This document shows, piece after piece, positions 7,727 through 16,992 of a DNA stretch of 64,000 nt; the first letter of the stretch is position 1, and the number at the start of each line of letters is the position of its first letter. Source of the stretch: Mesorhizobium onobrychidis (GTDB lineage: Bacteria; Pseudomonadota; Alphaproteobacteria; Rhizobiales; Rhizobiaceae); the NCBI RefSeq assembly GCF_024707545.1, contig NZ_CP062229.1, forward strand, positions 5,747,501 to 5,811,500, read 5' to 3'. A model generated the notes under the pieces. It did no database searches. It had not been told where the DNA came from and saw only the letters and a list, made by a program, of their open reading frames with translations. The position numbers were made by a program, and so were the translations under genes.

Positions 7727-9076
7727 TCAAACTAACCCGGGGACCACGAAAACCAGCCAGGCGATGACAGGGCCGATGATGGCGATAAGCGCACTGTAGA
7801 TCAGCAACGTCTTCAGCACGCTCTCGCGCTCTGCTTCCCGGGCATTGGCGACGACCAGCGCACCGTTGGTCGAAAACGGACTGGTGTCAACGATGGTGGT
7901 GGAGATCGCGATCGCGGCAACCACACCTATGGCACTGATCTGTCCCTGCAGGAGGAAGGGCACGGCCAGTGGAATGATGGCTCCCAGCAATGCCGTGGAT
8001 GAGGCGAATGCCGATACAATGGCGCCGGTGAAGCAGAGGAGGAGTGCAACCAGCAGCGGCATGCCCAGGCTTGAAATGCCGTGGGCGACGTAGTCGATCG
8101 TGCCGATTTCCTCCATGACTCCGACATAGGTGATGATGCCGGCGATCAGGAGCACGGTCGACCAACTGACCTTGTCGATCGCCGCCTTTTGGGTCTTCGG
8201 CGAGAGGAGCGCCAGGGCGACCGCGACAGTGATCGCGACCAGGCCGACATTGAACTTGAAGACAAGGGCGCCGACCGCGAGCGCAGTAAGGCCGATCAAT
8301 GTCGTCAACCTTTCCGTAGTCAGGCTGGAAAGCGCCGACATATTTTTTGTCTGCTCCTCAAAGACGTGATGGCTGATCGGAGTAGCCGGCGTGCCGCCGT
8401 GGCCGACGATTGACTGCGTCACGCCCTCGGGGTGGAGGTCGGGCAGCGGTCCCGACGCGATCGAATAAGTACGCAGCACCTTCGAGCCGCCGAAGACGAA
8501 GAATACGAGGACGGCGATGGCCAGGTTGAAGAAGAAGCTGGAGAGAAACAGTGATGTCGGCGCGAACGGCAACCCCGCCTTTTCGACGATCTGGTTGGTG
8601 ATGCCGCCATAGACGCTGATCGGCGAAAAGCCGCCCGCCTGAGCACCGTGAATAACCATCAATCCCATCATGACCGGATTGATGCGGTACTGGAACGCAA
8701 AACCCAGCGCCACCGGGGCCAGGATGGCGACCGCCGCAGGTCCGAGGGCACCGAAGCCGGTGATGATGGCGGCGACCAGGAACATGACCCAGGGAATCCA
8801 CGCCACATGTCCGCGCACCAGTTTGACCGCGCCCTCGACCAGCCAATCGATAGTACCGTTGATCTGGGCGATGGCGAACAGGTAGGTAATGCCGACCAGT
8901 GTCAGGAAGAGGTCGCTCGGGAAGCCAGCAAATATTTCCGCCGGCTTCATAGCCATGATGAGCGAGCCGACCAGAAAGGCGCATGCGAAGGCGAGTGCGC
9001 CCATATTGATCGGCTGGATGGTGGCGATCACGAACATGCCGACCAGCAGCGCGATCGACAGAATCTGGATGTTCAT
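7727..9076 (-). CDS. matC: Malonate/dicarboxylate carrier MatC
   Basis: This is an integral membrane protein of 449 residues with about 11-12 hydrophobic segments. The N-terminal half resembles the MatC_N dicarboxylate-carrier domain, part of the SLC13/ion-transporter superfamily. A Shine-Dalgarno-like GGGAGGA precedes ATG 9076. It is the distal gene of a minus-strand matA-matB-matC series, the arrangement known for malonate use in Rhizobium leguminosarum bv. trifolii, where MatC imports malonate. A perfect 11-bp inverted repeat lies in the gap between matB and matC. Confidence 0.88.
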   Translation of the reverse strand: MNIQILSIALLVGMFVIATIQPINMGALAFACAFLVGSLIMAMKPAEIFAGFPSDLFLTLVGITYLFAIAQINGTIDWLVEGAVKLVRGHVAWIPWVMFLVAAIITGFGALGPAAVAILAPVALGFAFQYRINPVMMGLMVIHGAQAGGFSPISVYGGITNQIVEKAGLPFAPTSLFLSSFFFNLAIAVLVFFVFGGSKVLRTYSIASGPLPDLHPEGVTQSIVGHGGTPATPISHHVFEEQTKNMSALSSLTTERLTTLIGLTALAVGALVFKFNVGLVAITVAVALALLSPKTQKAAIDKVSWSTVLLIAGIITYVGVMEEIGTIDYVAHGISSLGMPLLVALLLCFTGAIVSAFASSTALLGAIIPLAVPFLLQGQISAIGVVAAIAISTTIVDTSPFSTNGALVVANAREAERESVLKTLLIYSALIAIIGPVIAWLVFVVPGLV

Positions 9077-9138
9077 AGCTTCCTCCCTCGGGAAACGCCT
9101 TCAGGCGCCCGTTCTCATTTCCATCGGTAGTAGATCAG

Positions 9139-9173
9139 CCTGCGTTGGTCTCGCTCCCAAGCACCAACGCAGG
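9139..9173 (-). repeat. 11-bp perfect inverted repeat between matB and matC
   Basis: The arms CCTGCGTTGGT (9139-9149) and ACCAACGCAGG (9163-9173) are perfectly complementary around a 13-base loop, within the 111-base gap between matB and matC. No T-run follows on the minus strand, so it is not an obvious intrinsic terminator. It is more like an intercistronic mRNA stem-loop that could set the MatC:MatB ratio. Confidence 0.6.
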
Positions 9174-9187
9174 GTAGTCAGCGCCTC

Positions 9188-10708
9188 CTAGGAGGCGGGC
9201 ATGTAAAGGTTGCTGAACCGGTCGCGCAGAAGGTTCTTCTGCACCTTTCCCATGGTGTTGCGCGGAAGGTCCTCGGCGAAGATCACCCGTTTCGGCTGCT
9301 TGTAGCGAGCGAGGCGGTCGCGCAGCGCGTTGAGCACGGCCTTTTCGTCCATTGTGGCACCGGGCTTGAGCACCACGATGGCCGTTACCCCCTCGCCGAA
9401 ATCCGGATGTGCAATGCCGATGACCGCGCTCTCGGCGACACCGTCGAGTTGATCGATCTCACCCTCGACTTCCTTCGGGTAGATATTATAGCCGCCGGAG
9501 ATCACCAGGTCCTTGTCGCGGCCGACGATGTGGACATAGCCCGCCTCATCGATCTTGCCGAGGTCGCCGCTGATGAAATAGCCGTCCTTGGTGAACTCCG
9601 CCGCCGTCTTTTCAGGCATCCGCCAATAACCTTTGAAAACGTTCGGGCCCTTGATCTCGATCATGCCGGTTTCGCCTGGTCCGAGCGTCTCGCCCGTGGC
9701 CGGATCGGTGACCCTCACCGACACGCCCGGGAGTGGGAAACCTACTGTCCCTGCCCTTCGCTCGCCGTCATAGGGGTTTGAGGTGTTCATGTTGGTTTCG
9801 GTCATGCCGTAGCGTTCGAGAATGGCGTGACCGGTGCGCTGCTTGAATGCGGCGTGCGTTTCAGCGAGCAGCGGCGCCGAGCCGGAGATGAACAGCCGAA
9901 TGTTGGCGACCGTCTCCGGGTTCAGGCCCTCATGCTGAAGCAACCGGACATAGAAGGTCGGCACGCCCATCATCAGCGTCGCCCGCGACATCAGAGGAAG
10001 GATTTCGCCAGGCTCGAACTTTGGCAGCAGAAACATCGAGGCGCCGGAAACCAGCGTGACATTGGTCGCCACGAAGAGCCCATGCGTGTGAAAAATCGGC
10101 AGCGCGTGGATCAGCCGGTCGGCTGCGGTCACGTGCCAGCATTCGCGCAGTGCTATTGCATTGGACAAAAGGTTGTCGTGCGTCAGCATTGCGCCCTTGG
10201 AACGGCCGGTGGTCCCAGATGTGTACAGGATCGCGGCGAGATCGTCAGGCGCGCGCGCCGCGTCGAGAAAATCGGCAGACTCGTCCCGGGCCAACTCCAT
10301 GAGCGACCCGGCGCCGTCCGCGTCGAGCGTTTCGACAATCGCGCCGTAACCGTGCGCGATCCTTTCGACATCAGCTCGCGACTTCGAGGAGACGATGACG
10401 AGCCGCGGTTCGGCGTCACCGATAAAATAGTCGAGTTCAGCCAGCGTATAGGCGGTATTCAGCGGCAGATAGATCGCCCCGCAGCGCACGCATGCGAGAT
10501 AGAGCTTCAGAGCCAGCGGGCTCTTGTCCACCTGGACCGCGACGCGGTCGCCTGGGCGAACGCCGAGCACATCAATTGCGCTGGCGATCTGTCCGGAGAG
10601 CCGCAGCGCATCTCCATAGGTCCAACGCTGACCATCAATAGTCTCGATGAAAATCGACTCGCCTGACTTGGCGGATGCTCGCATGGCGTCGAACAGGTGA
10701 TTGCTCAT
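9188..10708 (-). CDS. matB: Malonyl-CoA synthetase MatB
   Basis: This is an acyl-CoA synthetase (ANL superfamily) of 506 residues, typical of MatB. The P-loop Y-T-S-G-T-T-G-R-S-K-G is at about 162-172. It has the E-R-Y-G-M-T-E motif, the Y-F-I-S-G-D-L-G adenylate hinge region and the C-terminal P-R-N-T-M-G-K-V-Q lysine region. GGGAGGAG sits just upstream of ATG 10708. It makes malonyl-CoA from malonate, ATP and CoA; the product is used by MatA, whose gene ends 22 bases before matB starts. A generic fatty acyl ligase is less likely given the mat context. Confidence 0.9.
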   Translation of the reverse strand: MSNHLFDAMRASAKSGESIFIETIDGQRWTYGDALRLSGQIASAIDVLGVRPGDRVAVQVDKSPLALKLYLACVRCGAIYLPLNTAYTLAELDYFIGDAEPRLVIVSSKSRADVERIAHGYGAIVETLDADGAGSLMELARDESADFLDAARAPDDLAAILYTSGTTGRSKGAMLTHDNLLSNAIALRECWHVTAADRLIHALPIFHTHGLFVATNVTLVSGASMFLLPKFEPGEILPLMSRATLMMGVPTFYVRLLQHEGLNPETVANIRLFISGSAPLLAETHAAFKQRTGHAILERYGMTETNMNTSNPYDGERRAGTVGFPLPGVSVRVTDPATGETLGPGETGMIEIKGPNVFKGYWRMPEKTAAEFTKDGYFISGDLGKIDEAGYVHIVGRDKDLVISGGYNIYPKEVEGEIDQLDGVAESAVIGIAHPDFGEGVTAIVVLKPGATMDEKAVLNALRDRLARYKQPKRVIFAEDLPRNTMGKVQKNLLRDRFSNLYMPAS

Positions 10709-10730
10709 TGAACTCCTCCCAATTCGCTTA

Positions 10731-12122
10731 TTAGGTTTTCTGCATTTCGGTGCGGCGACGAACCGGGGCGCCGATACTGGCGTCGATCGAAGCGATTGCC
10801 GCCAGTTTCCTTACCTCCGGCGAAGCAGCGATCTCGCCATGTTGCGCCAAGGCTTCGTGGTTCGCCTCGATGTCATCCAGCTTGTAAAGATAGTTGACCA
10901 TCAAGCCGTGGGACTGCCGCATCGCCTTGGCGGAGCGATCCGCGAGGAAGTTCAGCCGTTCGAGGCGAGCGCCATTGCCCAAATGAAAACGCGCCACAGG
11001 ATCGACCGGCCGTCTGCCGCTGGCGCGTTCCTTGACGAAATAGCGTGCGGCGAGCGGGACGAGCACAGCTTCGACGGCCCGCGCCTTCTGCGGATTGTCC
11101 GCCCAGCTCGGATCGTCCAGCAGCTCGAGCGTCTTGAGGGCCTGATCATCGAGGCTCGCATCGGTCGTCTTGCGCAGCCTCGCTAGCCAGCCAGCGAAAC
11201 CCGGAACCGGCGACAGCGTCACGAAGGTCTTCAAGCCCGGCAGGTCGCGGCGCAAATCCTCGACCACCTGCTTGATGAGAAAATTCCCGAAAGAGACGCC
11301 GCGCAGTCCGTCCTGGCAGTTGGAGATCGAATAGAAGACAGCGGTGGTGGCGTCCTGGGCCGTGATCGGGGAACGGTTTACGTCGAGCACATCCGCGATG
11401 GCAGAGGGAATCGCCTTGGTCAGCGCAACCTCAACGAAGATCAGCGGATCGTCTGCGAGACGCGGGTGGAAGAACGCAAAGCACCTGCGGTCGGCTGGAG
11501 CCAGTCTCCGCCGCAGTTCCTCCCAGCCGGCGATCTCATGCACAGCCTCGTATCTGATGATCTTCTCCAGGATGTCGGCTGGCGTCGACCAGTCGATCGG
11601 ACGCAGGGTCAGAAAACCGCGGTTGAACCATGAGCCGAACAGGTGGGCGAAGTCGGCATCGACGGCGCGAAACGGTTCCGTCGCATCCTTCATGGCTAAT
11701 AGGCGCTCGCGCATCTCCACCAGTCTTGCCGTGCCTTTGGGGGCCAGGTTGAGTCTGCGCACCAGTTCCTGGCGACGCGGCTCGGCGGCTTGGTGCAGTT
11801 CGATGACGGCGTCCGAACTCCTGTCGCTGCGGTAGCGCTCGATGGCTTTGTCAAGCTTGGCGATGTCTGGGCCGAACTGTTCGTGCAGCATACGCACGAA
11901 GTCTTGCTGACCGGCCGCGTCCAGTTGGGCCCAGCGCTGAAGGACCTCTGCGGCCAATGCCATGCCCGAGGCTTCGCCCCGGCTCGACAAAAGCATGTCG
12001 CAGAGTGTTTCGATATTCGTCTCGGCTTGGACCGGCTCGCTGCGCGCGCCTGCCGCAAGCAGCCTGCGGCCGCGATCGGTGATGCTTTGCACCATATCGC
12101 TAAAGAACGAGATGCCTGCCAT
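10731..12122 (-). CDS. matA: Malonyl-CoA decarboxylase MatA
   Basis: The protein has 463 residues from ATG 12122, matching known MatA length; GGAGGA lies about 10 bases upstream, while the open frame extends to 12242 without a ribosome site. The C-terminal domain shows the malonyl-CoA decarboxylase features F-Y-S-I-S-N-C-Q-D-G-L-R-G-V-S-F-G-N and T-L-S-P-V-P-G-F, with a helical N-terminal domain. It converts malonyl-CoA to acetyl-CoA and is first in matA-matB-matC, divergent from matR. Confidence 0.92.
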   Translation of the reverse strand: MAGISFFSDMVQSITDRGRRLLAAGARSEPVQAETNIETLCDMLLSSRGEASGMALAAEVLQRWAQLDAAGQQDFVRMLHEQFGPDIAKLDKAIERYRSDRSSDAVIELHQAAEPRRQELVRRLNLAPKGTARLVEMRERLLAMKDATEPFRAVDADFAHLFGSWFNRGFLTLRPIDWSTPADILEKIIRYEAVHEIAGWEELRRRLAPADRRCFAFFHPRLADDPLIFVEVALTKAIPSAIADVLDVNRSPITAQDATTAVFYSISNCQDGLRGVSFGNFLIKQVVEDLRRDLPGLKTFVTLSPVPGFAGWLARLRKTTDASLDDQALKTLELLDDPSWADNPQKARAVEAVLVPLAARYFVKERASGRRPVDPVARFHLGNGARLERLNFLADRSAKAMRQSHGLMVNYLYKLDDIEANHEALAQHGEIAASPEVRKLAAIASIDASIGAPVRRRTEMQKT

Positions 12123-12254
12123 GTCGGAGTCCTCCTGGCAAAGTCGAAATCGGCGCAAGCAGACCCTCCGCGCGGTCTCGACGCGTGCTGGTGCTCGGAT
12201 GCGTCCACCCATTTGTGTGCGACTTGCCTTTTGTGGTATCATTCTTAACCATCC

Positions 12255-12286
12255 TTGTACGCAAAGTCAACGTTCTTGCATACAAG
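12255..12286. promoter_or_regulatory. Paired MatR-type operator sites (TTG-N4-CAA)
   Basis: Two sites of the form TTG-N4-CAA lie between matA and matR: TTGTACGCAA at 12255-12264 and TTGCATACAA at 12276-12285, the second flanked by C and G to give CTTG/CAAG arms. Their centres are 21 bp apart, two helical turns. FCD-type GntR regulators commonly bind TTGTATACAA-like palindromes, so these are the likely MatR sites that control both divergent units. Confidence 0.6.
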
Positions 12287-12316
12287 ATTTATCATGTTGC
12301 ATTGGAAGGCCAAAAA

Positions 12317-12967
12317 ATGTCGGAGAATGTCGTTCAGCGCCTACGTGACGAGATTGAAAACGGCATAATCTCGAACAACTTCGCCCCCGGTGCACGACTA
12401 GACGAAGTGCAATTGGCAACACGCTTCGGCGTGTCGAGAACGCCGGTGCGCGAGGCGCTGATGCAGTTGAACGCGATCGGGCTGGTGGAGATCCGGCCGC
12501 GCCGGGGTGCCGTGGTGATCGATCCGGGACCGCACCGCATTTTCGAAATGTTCGAGGTGATGGCGGAACTTGAAGGTTTGGCCGGTTCGCTGGCCGCGCG
12601 ACGGTTCACCGATGCCGATCGCACAACCATCCTGGCCGCGCATGCAGATTGCGAGCGTTCGTCTTCGGCCGGCAACAGCGACGCCTACTATTACGATAAC
12701 GAACGCTTTCACAAAGCTATCTACGCTGCCAGCCACAGCGGTTTTCTGGCCGAGCAGTGCGTCGCACTGCATCGCCGTCTGCAGCCCTACAGGCGTCTCC
12801 AACTGCGCGTGCGCAACCGCGTTGCCACGTCGTTCGCCGAGCATGGCGCGATCGTGGAAGCAATCCTCGCCGGCGACGCGGAGCAGGCGCGCACGCTCCT
12901 GCGCCAGCATGTCAGCATCCAGGGCGAACGTTTCAGCGATCTTGTAGCGACGCTGGCGAGCAGATAG
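12317..12967 (+). CDS. matR: GntR-family regulator, FCD subfamily (MatR)
   Basis: The protein has 216 residues from ATG 12317; upstream in-frame codons reach 12185 but cross the operator region. The N-terminal winged helix shows L-D-E-V-Q-L-A-T-R-F-G-V-S-R-T-P-V-R-E-A-L, typical of the FadR group, followed by an all-helical FCD domain with metal-type His residues (R-F-H-K-A-I, E-H-G-A-I-V). It is divergent from matABC, as in the R. leguminosarum locus where MatR responds to malonate. Confidence 0.88.
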   Translation: MSENVVQRLRDEIENGIISNNFAPGARLDEVQLATRFGVSRTPVREALMQLNAIGLVEIRPRRGAVVIDPGPHRIFEMFEVMAELEGLAGSLAARRFTDADRTTILAAHADCERSSSAGNSDAYYYDNERFHKAIYAASHSGFLAEQCVALHRRLQPYRRLQLRVRNRVATSFAEHGAIVEAILAGDAEQARTLLRQHVSIQGERFSDLVATLASR

Positions 12968-13093
12968 TCGTCCGGTTTGGCTTGGGCAGGTACCACCGTA
13001 CAGTCGGTGCGCTGGCGATCGGCGCAGGTATCAGTTGCGCCGTAGTCATTGATGGCAGTGTCCATCACGGAGCACATGGGGAGCCGGCCTGCG

Positions 13094-15262
13094 TCAGGTG
13101 CGCACCACCAGAGGCACCAGACCCTCATGGCGGTGGTCGAGATAGCACACAACGCGGTCACCAATGCGCTCGAAGACGAGATCGACTTTCGCCTCGCCGA
13201 TGGCCAGGTGGCGGATAACGATGTTGTCGATGCCGATCGGCAGCCGCGGGCGTTCGACGGTGATCTCGCGCTTCCAGCCGTCAATCCGGATGCCCAGGCA
13301 GGCCTGCAGCATCATGAACGCGGAACCTGCCGACCATGCCTGCGGCAGACAGGCGACCGGGTAGGCCACCGGTGAATCGCTGGCGGCACGCGTAAAGCCG
13401 CAGAACAGCTCCGGCAACCGCATGTTGAAACGGACTGCCGCCTCGAACATCCCGCTCATCAGCCTCACGACGCCGTCACGCTCTTGATAGCGGGCGAGCC
13501 CGGAAGCGCAGAGCGCGGTGTCGTGCGGCCAGATCGAGCCATTATGATAAGACATCGGATTGAATGGGACCTCGTCGTCGGCGAGTGTCCGAACGCCCCA
13601 ACCGCTATGGAGATGACCAGAGAGCAGCTGGGTGGAGACTACCTCAGCCCGTTCCGCTGAAGGCAGCCCGACATAAAGCAGGTGACCGGCGTTGGACGCG
13701 CGAACCGCGCATTGCTTGCCTTCTCCGTCGATTGCCAAAGCATAGAAATCGCGGTCCGGCATCCAGAAATGCGTCTCCACCGCCTCGCGGATCCTCTCTG
13801 CCAGGGCGCTCCAGTGCGCCGCCTTTGCATCGTCGCCGCGTCTGGCGGCCAGCGCGGCCATACCTTGATATGCGGCGAAGACATAACCTTGCACCTCGAC
13901 CAATGCGATCGGCCCTTTGGGGATCGTGCCGTCGGCATGGAAGATGGCATCGGCGCTGTCCTTCCAGCCTTGGTTGAACAGACCTGTGTCGGCCGCCCTG
14001 TTGTAGGTTACAAAGCCTTCCCCGTTGCGGGCTCCGACCTCCTCCATCCACGCAGTGGCAGCGCCCAGCGAGTTCCACATGCGATCGACGAATGCCTCGT
14101 CTCCGGTGCGATCGGCGTAGGACGAAGCCAGATAGACATAGAGTGGCGTGGTGTCGACGCCGCCATAGTAGCGGCCGAACGGCAGTTCGCGCAGCACGGC
14201 CATTTCGCCCTTCCGGGTTTCATGCATGATTTTGCCGGGTTCGGCATCGTCGAACACAGAAGTCTCGGTCGACTGATAGTGGGCAAGGAAGGCCAGCACC
14301 CCACGAGCAAGGTCCGGATTAAGCCAGAGCATCTGTAAGGCGGAAATGACGCCATCGCGGCCGAAAGCCGTCGAAAACCAGGGGATGCCGGCATACGGGT
14401 ATGGCCCGGTCTCCAGATCGGTCGTCAGTAGCGCGATGTCGGCGCGCGTGCGTGTCAGCCAGTCGTTGAACACGCGGCCGGAGCTGAAGACGGTGGCGCC
14501 CTGCCGGCGCTTTGAGCGCATGGCGAAGCGGGCTCGCGCGGCGGCCGCGCGAAAGCGGTCGCTGGAGGGGGTCTCTTCGCTGTGGCCGACCTCCAGGTAC
14601 AATGCTCTGCTGTCACGCCTTGCCACGAGAATGAGGAAATCGGCGTGGTTGGGATGCACCTGATCGGGCTTGATCGAGAATGCGATGACCGATTGACGTG
14701 CCACATCGTCGAGGCCTTCATATCGAAACGTCACGCTCGCGGCGCCGACCAGCGCGTCATGCGCGCGACCGCGGCGGCTGCGCGTAGTGCCGCGCACCTC
14801 GAACATGTCACGAAAATCGGCGTCGAAGTCGAGCCGGACCGGCAGAATCACCTCGCGCGCGGAGTAGTTGGTGAAGGTGATGCGTTCGAACATCCGGTCC
14901 TGCCAGATGAACCGGGTCCGGTCGATATGGACGACGCCCGGCAACGCTTCGCTGCCGTTCGGCCCGATTGTGGCCAGGTTGGTGAGATTGGCGGTGAACA
15001 GGATGTTATCCTGCGACAGCGAAGCGCCGAGCAGCGACGGCATCCGGCCGCCGATGAACAGGCGGAAGCGCGACAGCACACGCGTGTCGTCGCGGAAAAG
15101 CCCGTCGCCGGAGCCGCGTATGTCGCCGTAGCTGTCTGCGACGACGAAGCAATCCTCGTGCTTCAGCGCAAATTGCCGATGCGGCTCGCGCGGTGCCGCT
15201 TCATCGATCGCCGGGAGCGCCACGGCTGGATCAATCTTGCGGTCTTCGAGTTGACTGGTCAT
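13094..15262 (-). CDS. Glycogen-debranching-like amylo-alpha-1,6-glucosidase family protein
   Basis: The protein has 722 residues from ATG 15262, which has AGGAGAGG about 8 bases upstream. The N-terminal part (from about residue 30, with the D-G-L-F-R-D-D-T-R-V-L-S segment) is a bacterial glycogen-debranching N-terminal beta domain. The rest is an (alpha/alpha)6 glucosidase domain with P-W-F-S-T-A-F-G-R-D, G-I-N/W-type loop acids and Y-H-N-G-S-I-W-P-H-D near the C-terminal end. No signal peptide is visible, so it is probably cytoplasmic. It stands alone; no glycogen genes are nearby. A trehalose- or mannosyl-oligosaccharide-directed activity is also possible. Confidence 0.82.
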   Translation of the reverse strand: MTSQLEDRKIDPAVALPAIDEAAPREPHRQFALKHEDCFVVADSYGDIRGSGDGLFRDDTRVLSRFRLFIGGRMPSLLGASLSQDNILFTANLTNLATIGPNGSEALPGVVHIDRTRFIWQDRMFERITFTNYSAREVILPVRLDFDADFRDMFEVRGTTRSRRGRAHDALVGAASVTFRYEGLDDVARQSVIAFSIKPDQVHPNHADFLILVARRDSRALYLEVGHSEETPSSDRFRAAAARARFAMRSKRRQGATVFSSGRVFNDWLTRTRADIALLTTDLETGPYPYAGIPWFSTAFGRDGVISALQMLWLNPDLARGVLAFLAHYQSTETSVFDDAEPGKIMHETRKGEMAVLRELPFGRYYGGVDTTPLYVYLASSYADRTGDEAFVDRMWNSLGAATAWMEEVGARNGEGFVTYNRAADTGLFNQGWKDSADAIFHADGTIPKGPIALVEVQGYVFAAYQGMAALAARRGDDAKAAHWSALAERIREAVETHFWMPDRDFYALAIDGEGKQCAVRASNAGHLLYVGLPSAERAEVVSTQLLSGHLHSGWGVRTLADDEVPFNPMSYHNGSIWPHDTALCASGLARYQERDGVVRLMSGMFEAAVRFNMRLPELFCGFTRAASDSPVAYPVACLPQAWSAGSAFMMLQACLGIRIDGWKREITVERPRLPIGIDNIVIRHLAIGEAKVDLVFERIGDRVVCYLDHRHEGLVPLVVRT

Positions 15263-16171
15263 GGTCAACCTCTCCTGTTCAGAAGCGGCCAAGGGGCTCA
15301 GGCGCTGATCCCCGGCTAACGCCGGGCAGCCGAGCCATCTCCTTGCTCTGTCAGCTAGACATAGTCATCATTGCGGTATTTTTAACGCGCTTGTTTTGAG
15401 AACCAAGTGCATTCGTTGTGCCCTCCATGAGCGAGCGATAGATCGCCGAGTAGTCGCTGCACATGCGCTCGACCGTGAATCGCACTTCAAAAGTTTGTCG
15501 CACCCGTGCACGATCGAGGCCGCTTATCCGGTACCGCGTCCACAGCTTCGTCTGGTGTGTCCACGATCAATCCTGACTACTTCTCGAAAGCGAAGGTCAT
15601 CCTTCAAGAAGCTTCGACAGCAATCCCTTCCTCGCGTTCATTGCGGTCCTATGGCGCGAACTCTCGAAAGGCCGATATGTTCCCCGCGGGAACAATCGCC
15701 GCGTCAAGCAATCGCGGCGGCAATCAGGACAAGAAGGACAAGCCGCAACAGAGCAGCCAGGCTGCCGGCAAGGATCCAAACCGCGGCAAGGACAACCCCA
15801 ACTCGAACTAGCGCAGCTAAGCTTTTCGCATTCATCTAGTCGGGCGGCGAGGATTTCGCACTGCTCGGCCAGGGATGGGGTTCGGATTGCAGGCATATCT
15901 CGTCTGTCGTTTGCGCCCCCTTCGAACGTTGCAATCCGAACATGATCGAAGGCCCCGTGCCACAGCGCCGGCAGTCAAAGACTGCAACAGATCCCTGTAA
16001 ATGCCGCCCGATCGGATGTGATGCCAACCGCACGCCAGCTTCTCCAGGCGAGCCTGTGCCAAGGGCAGTTGACTCAGCGTTTCGTGAAGTTCGACGCTTC
16101 TGAAAATTGCGGCCTTGACGCGATGTGCATTAGGTCGTTTGTTGCGGGCAGGAGTGCCACGGGAGGAAACC
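15263..16171. other. Gene-poor stretch between debranching enzyme and liv-type operon
   Basis: About 900 bases hold no recognisable long gene. The only candidate is a small hydrophilic ORF ending at 15811. Longer antisense frames here lack ribosome sites and family motifs. The promoter of the debranching gene (reading left) and that of the liv-type operon (reading right) should lie here. Confidence 0.5.
15677..15811 (+). CDS. Possible small hydrophilic protein (44 aa)
   Basis: This is a 44-residue frame starting at ATG 15677; the same frame is open further upstream to 15506. The C-terminal 30 residues are very hydrophilic and low in complexity, rich in Asn, Gln, Lys, Asp and Gly (for example G-G-N-Q-D-K-K-D-K-P-Q-Q). 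Such tails occur in small rhizobial hypothetical proteins, but I recognise no named family. No clear ribosome site is seen, so coding status is uncertain. Confidence 0.3.
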   Translation: MFPAGTIAASSNRGGNQDKKDKPQQSSQAAGKDPNRGKDNPNSN

Positions 16172-16240
16172 ATGGAGGACAGCCCCGCAGCGCGGTTCCA
16201 CGTTTTCACGCCGATGACGGGCGAAGGCTCCCGCGCATGA
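16172..16240 (+). CDS. 22-codon upstream ORF overlapping livG start
   Basis: ATG 16172 is preceded by GGGAGGAAAC, the best ribosome site in the area, and encodes M-E-D-S-P-A-A-R-F-H-V-F-T-P-M-T-G-E-G-S-R-A. Its TGA (16238-16240) overlaps the LivG-type ATG (16237-16239) as ATGA. The LivG start itself has only a weak site. This looks like a leader peptide that delivers ribosomes to livG by translational coupling. A frameshift that separates a former longer N-terminus from livG is the alternative. Confidence 0.5.
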   Translation: MEDSPAARFHVFTPMTGEGSRA

Positions 16241-16992
16241 ATTCCGGAGCGATCCTCGAAGCCGCGGGATTGACTAAGGAATTTGGGGGTTTCGTCGCTG
16301 TCAACAATGTCAACCTGACGGTGGAGCGAGGATCGATCCACGCGCTGATCGGCCCCAACGGCGCAGGCAAGACAACCCTCTTCAACTTGCTGACCAAATT
16401 CCTCCAGCCAACGCGCGGCGCGATCCGCTACCAAGGCCGCGACATCACCAGGATGCAGCCGGCCGACATCGCGCGGCTGGGCCTTGTGCGCTCCTTCCAG
16501 ATATCGGCGGTGTTTCCGCACATGACGGCACTCGAGAATGTCCGCATCGCGCTGCAGCGCCGGCGCGGCGACAGTTTCGATTTCTGGCGCTCCGAGAAAG
16601 TGCTCTCCAAGCTCAATAGCGAGGGTGCGGCTCTTCTCGCCGATGTCGGCTTGACCGAGTTTTCAGATATTCGCGCCAGCGATCTGCCTTACGGCCGCAA
16701 ACGCGCGCTTGAGATCGCGACGACGCTGGCGCTGAACCCTGAAATGCTGCTCCTCGATGAGCCTATGGCCGGCATGGCGCAAGAAGACATCGAGCGGATC
16801 TCGGCGCTGATCCGGCGCATCTCCAAGAACCGCACCATTTTGATGGTTGAGCATAATCTGTCGGTCGTAGCCTCGCTGTCGAACCGCATCACCGTGCTCG
16901 CGCGTGGCAAAGTCCTCGCCGAAGGCGACTATGCTGCGGTTTCCAAGGATCCGCGCGTTGTCGAAGCCTATATCGGGGCCGGACATGTCTGA
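16237..16992 (+). CDS. LivG-type ABC importer ATP-binding protein
   Basis: This is a 251-residue ATPase of the branched-chain amino acid (HAAT) importer class. It has Walker A G-P-N-G-A-G-K-T-T, the LivG-type degenerate signature L-P-Y-G-R-K-R-A-L-E-I-A, Walker B M-L-L-L-D-E-P-M-A-G and an H-loop in M-V-E-H-N. The start at 16237 overlaps the stop of a 22-codon upstream ORF. Its own stop overlaps the livF-type start by 8 bases. The substrate is unknown; HAAT systems also carry aromatic acids, amides and urea. Confidence 0.9.
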   Translation: MNSGAILEAAGLTKEFGGFVAVNNVNLTVERGSIHALIGPNGAGKTTLFNLLTKFLQPTRGAIRYQGRDITRMQPADIARLGLVRSFQISAVFPHMTALENVRIALQRRRGDSFDFWRSEKVLSKLNSEGAALLADVGLTEFSDIRASDLPYGRKRALEIATTLALNPEMLLLDEPMAGMAQEDIERISALIRRISKNRTILMVEHNLSVVASLSNRITVLARGKVLAEGDYAAVSKDPRVVEAYIGAGHV

